NCBI GenBank assembly: GCA_020445005.1
Contig: JAGRHM010000405.1
Location: 1-8,349, forward strand
Reading direction: 5' to 3'
DNA length: 8,349 bases
From: Candidatus Competibacteraceae bacterium
GTDB lineage: Bacteria; Pseudomonadota; Gammaproteobacteria; Competibacterales; Competibacteraceae
Made by a program: the position numbers and the translations under genes. Position 1 is the stretch's first letter. Each line of letters begins with the position of its first letter. A model generated the notes under the pieces. It saw only the letters and a list, made by a program, of their open reading frames with translations. It was not told the origin of the DNA and made no database searches. Positions 5,790 to 8,349 of the stretch are shown one piece after another.

Positions 5790-7385
5790 ATGACCAAGAA
5801 CGATCACAAAGTATTCGGCTACGCTTCCATCGAAACCGAGGAGGATGAGGCGCAACCGGTTGCGTCGACGCGCGCCCTGCCACCTCGGGTGTTCGCCCGG
5901 ATCGTGGATCAATTAACCACTGCGGTTTGCATCACCGATACCACCGCCAACATTCTTTACGTTAATCCGGCCTTTACTGAAGTCACGGGTTATACCGCTC
6001 ACGAAATGGTTGGCAAAAATACCGCAATGCTCTCTGACCAATGCACGCCAGCTCGGGTCTACGAGCAAATGTGGCGGCAACTTAAACGCGGCAAGCCGTG
6101 GACCGGACTGCTGGTTAATCGCCGTAATCACTCTACCGTCTATCTGGCAGAACTGACCGCGATGCCGATTCGCGATGAAGGGACGAAAACCAATTATTAT
6201 CTGGGCATTCATCGCGACGTGACCGCCATGCACCATTTGGAACAACAGGTGCATTATCAAAAGGCGTTGATCGAGTCCATGGTCGACGCCGCGCCCGCAA
6301 TCATCGCCTTGCTCGATGAAAACGGGCGGGTGATTCTCGACAATCACGAATACAAGAAACTGGTGGGCGACTTGCGGGTGCGGGAGCCCGCCGCCGAGTT
6401 CCTGCGCGCCTTGCGGGAAACCCTGGGCGAAGCCTTCCCTTGGGGACCTCATGCGGAACAGGGCTTTCGTGACAAGGAGGTCAGCTTCGATCCCGGTAGC
6501 AAGGGTCAGCCACGCTGGTTTTCCTGTTCAGGCGTCTGGTTTCGTGAGCAGGACAGCAGCGCCGCTACTTTTTTCAAACCAGTGCGTCAGACCTACCTGC
6601 TCCTGATGGCCAACGAAATCACCGCGCTGAAGCGCCAGCAGGAAGCTGTGGGCATGAACGCTATGCGCGCCCTGCTCGCTGAGCAGGAACGGGTGCGTAG
6701 TATGCGCGAGGCATTGCAAGCGGCTATTTTCCAGATGCAGGGACCCTTGAATCTGATCAACGCCGCCCATGATTTATTGGAGCGTCGTGGGGTAAAAGCC
6801 GATCCAGCTCTTCGCCACGCCTTAAATCAAGCGGCCACGACGGGCCAGGCGGCACTGGAGCGATTACGGGCGCTGGTGCCGGAAGTGCCCCCGGAAGCGA
6901 TGGCTCCTGTCAATATCAATCAATTACTCCGGGAAGTTCTGGAATTGTGTAAACAACGTCTGCTGGCTAGTGGCACGATCATCGATTGGAAGCCCGCGCC
7001 CATGTTGCCAGCGATCAATGCACGCATTGGTCGCCTGCGCGGTATGTTCAAGCAATTGATCGACAATGCCCTGGATGCTCTGGAAAGCAATCGCCATCAA
7101 CCCCGGGAATTGCGCATCGCCACGGGTGTTGAAGAGCAATCGGTTTTTGTGATCCTGGAGGATAGTGGACCGGGAGTGCCTCCACAGCTCCATTGGCGCA
7201 TTTTCGAGCCGTTTTTTACCACCAAACGCGCCGCTACCCATGTTGGACTTGGCCTGGCCATGGTACAGGAGGTGGTTAACGAACAGCGTGGGGTGATCTG
7301 CCTCGATCCGGATTTCACTGCGGGCTGTCGCTGGCGAGTATCTCTGCCGATCAAATACGAACATCACAATGAGTCGGAGGATTGA
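5790..7385 (+). CDS. nifL: NifL, flavin PAS redox sensor and antiactivator of NifA
   Basis: Cytoplasmic inhibitor that binds NifA when oxidised or when fixed nitrogen is plentiful. From the ATG it is 531 residues; A. vinelandii NifL is about 519. PAS1 spans about residues 30-145 and contains [19 protein letters not shown] and YYLGIHRD; Trp95 and Asn110 align with A. vinelandii Trp87 and Asn102 of the FAD pocket. PAS2 spans about 155-280. An H-like region (290-365) includes [16 protein letters not shown]. The C-terminal GHKL ATPase-like domain has the N-box LIDNALDAL (Asn426), EDSGPGVPP (457-465), IFEPFFTTK and GLGLAM. The H-domain histidine is replaced by Phe314, so it is not an active kinase. 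The start is chosen over the TTG at 5721 because that codon overlaps the sigma-54 promoter and precedes the inferred transcript start. No good Shine-Dalgarno precedes the ATG. Confidence 0.95.
   Translation: MTKNDHKVFGYASIETEEDEAQPVASTRALPPRVFARIVDQLTTAVCITDTTANILYVNPAFTEVTGYTAHEMVGKNTAMLSDQCTPARVYEQMWRQLKRGKPWTGLLVNRRNHSTVYLAELTAMPIRDEGTKTNYYLGIHRDVTAMHHLEQQVHYQKALIESMVDAAPAIIALLDENGRVILDNHEYKKLVGDLRVREPAAEFLRALRETLGEAFPWGPHAEQGFRDKEVSFDPGSKGQPRWFSCSGVWFREQDSSAATFFKPVRQTYLLLMANEITALKRQQEAVGMNAMRALLAEQERVRSMREALQAAIFQMQGPLNLINAAHDLLERRGVKADPALRHALNQAATTGQAALERLRALVPEVPPEAMAPVNINQLLREVLELCKQRLLASGTIIDWKPAPMLPAINARIGRLRGMFKQLIDNALDALESNRHQPRELRIATGVEEQSVFVILEDSGPGVPPQLHWRIFEPFFTTKRAATHVGLGLAMVQEVVNEQRGVICLDPDFTAGCRWRVSLPIKYEHHNESED
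7376..7380 (+). promoter_or_regulatory. Shine-Dalgarno site for nifA (GTG 7391)
   Basis: GGAGG lies inside the last codons of nifL, ten bases before the GTG at 7391. A second GGAGG at 7399-7403 stands five bases before the in-frame GTG at 7409. The two pairs leave the true NifA start ambiguous by six codons; both could be used. Confidence 0.5.
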
Positions 7386-7390
7386 CCTCA

Positions 7391-8349
7391 GTGGTCGCGG
7401 AGGACGGAGTGGAACGATCGGCGCTTCTGGAAATTGAGCTGGCGACGCTGTTCCAGGTCAGTCAGATCCTGAGCAACTCCAGTCCGGCATGGGAAACCCT
7501 TGATCAGGTTTTGCGCATTCTTCACAATTCCGGCGAATTGCAACATGGCATGATTTCACTGGTGGACCCGGAGAGCGGCGCTCTGTTGGTCAGCGCTGTT
7601 CACGGTCAACACCCCCGAGAACGCGAGCCGATTCGCTACCTGCCGGGCGAAGGTGTACTGGGGATGGTGCTGGAACGCGGTGAACAGGTCGTATTGACGC
7701 GGCTGGGCGACGAACCGCGTTTTCTGGATCGCTTGAGGCTTTATGATCGCGAATTGCCGCTGATTGGTGTTCCCATTCGGGCGAGTTCAGGCCGGTATTC
7801 TGGCGTTCTCGCAGCGCAACCCCCGCGTTGCGACCAATGGCTGCCGGAACGCGCCCGTTTTCTGGAAATGGTCGCTAATCTGATTGCCAATGGTGTGCGC
7901 GCAGCGTGGGAAGCCGAGAAGGAACGCGGCGCACTGACCGCTGAACGCGATAATTTGCGGCGCGTGGTGCGTGGCCAGCATGGTTTCGACAGCATGGTCG
8001 GCCACAGTCCATCGATGCAAAGAGCGTTCGAGCAGGTCCGGCAAGTCGCAAAGTGGAACACCACGGTGCTGATTCGCGGCGAATCGGGCACTGGCAAGGA
8101 ATTGATCGCTTGCGCCATTCACTACAATTCCCCGCGCGCCGGCGGGCCGCTGATCAAACTGAACTGTGCGGCGTTGCCGGACAACCTGCTGGAATCGGAA
8201 TTGTTCGGACATGAAAAGGGAGCTTTCACCGGCGCGGTCAATCAGCGCAAGGGACGTTTCGAGCAGGCGCATGGCGGTACGCTATTCCTCGATGAAATCG
8301 GTGATATTTCCCCAACCTTTCAAGCCAAGCTGCTGCGGGTATTGCAGGA
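7391..8349 (+). CDS. nifA: NifA, sigma-54 activator of nif genes (3' end outside window)
   Basis: Enhancer-binding activator that remodels sigma-54 RNA polymerase at nif promoters; NifL is its partner. Only the first 319 codons are present. An N-terminal GAF domain spans about residues 20-170, including YLPGEGVLG and [13 protein letters not shown] charged linker (175-195) leads to the AAA+ domain from MVGHSPSM (202). Visible there are Walker A GESGTGKE (230-237), ELFGHEKG, the sigma-54 contact loop GAFTGA (277-282) and Walker B GTLFLDE (296-302). The rest of the AAA+ domain and the DNA-binding helix-turn-helix lie beyond the window. There is no ATG near the start. GTG 7391 has GGAGG ten bases upstream; the alternative GTG 7409 has GGAGG at 7399-7403, five bases upstream, and is equally plausible. 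The 5-bp gap after nifL, with the ribosome-binding site inside nifL, suggests coupled translation and matched NifL:NifA amounts. Confidence 0.95.
   Translation, partial: MVAEDGVERSALLEIELATLFQVSQILSNSSPAWETLDQVLRILHNSGELQHGMISLVDPESGALLVSAVHGQHPREREPIRYLPGEGVLGMVLERGEQVVLTRLGDEPRFLDRLRLYDRELPLIGVPIRASSGRYSGVLAAQPPRCDQWLPERARFLEMVANLIANGVRAAWEAEKERGALTAERDNLRRVVRGQHGFDSMVGHSPSMQRAFEQVRQVAKWNTTVLIRGESGTGKELIACAIHYNSPRAGGPLIKLNCAALPDNLLESELFGHEKGAFTGAVNQRKGRFEQAHGGTLFLDEIGDISPTFQAKLLRVLQ

Noticed and set aside
5679..5912. Minus-strand open frame of 77 codons across the nifL start
   Set aside because: It overlaps the nifL promoter and 5' end in antisense, with no family resemblance and no ribosome-binding site.
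7741..8272. Two minus-strand open frames opposite nifA
   Set aside because: Antisense to the GAF and AAA+ regions of nifA, whose motifs are intact; the antisense translations have no recognisable domain.

Overview
The window carries a nitrogen-fixation regulatory and electron-supply locus of proteobacterial type. A complete Rnf operon, rnfABCDGEH, fills the left two thirds on the minus strand (5487 down to 105). Diverging from it on the plus strand are nifL (5790-7385) and the first ~320 codons of nifA (7391 to the window edge). A NifL-type antiactivator next to NifA, together with an Rnf operon ending in rnfH, resembles Azotobacter vinelandii (rnf1-nifLA) and diazotrophic Pseudomonas stutzeri. 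The source is therefore most likely a diazotrophic gammaproteobacterium. A betaproteobacterium cannot be excluded from this sequence alone, and I cannot name a species.

Layout: 1-104 holds no gene I can support. 105-5487 (minus strand) is rnfH, rnfE, rnfG, rnfD, rnfC, rnfB, rnfA in left-to-right order, transcribed right to left. The genes overlap or are separated by a few bases, except for a 60-bp gap before rnfH. 5488-5789 is the divergent control region. 5790-8349 is nifL followed by nifA, which runs off the window.

The control region is the most informative non-coding part. It holds a -24/-12 (sigma-54) promoter match facing rnfA and a second facing nifL. Between them lies one NifA upstream activator match (TGT-N4-T-N5-ACA), centred about 112 bp from the inferred rnf start site and about 127 bp from the inferred nifL start site. 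This implies, as inference, that NifA drives the rnf genes and may feed back on nifLA from the same site.

Working together: the Rnf complex uses the ion gradient to push electrons from NADH towards ferredoxin or flavodoxin, the low-potential donors needed by nitrogenase. NifL, a flavin PAS sensor, blocks NifA under oxidising or nitrogen-replete conditions. NifA is the sigma-54 activator of nif and rnf genes. The genes belong to known families. The points worth a second look are the shared control region, two substitutions in NifL (Phe at the H-domain histidine position, Thr at the A. vinelandii Glu70 position), the corrected starts of nifL and rnfH, and an 11-bp tandem repeat beside the nifL promoter. 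I found no evidence of an undescribed system, mobile element, CRISPR array or RNA gene.
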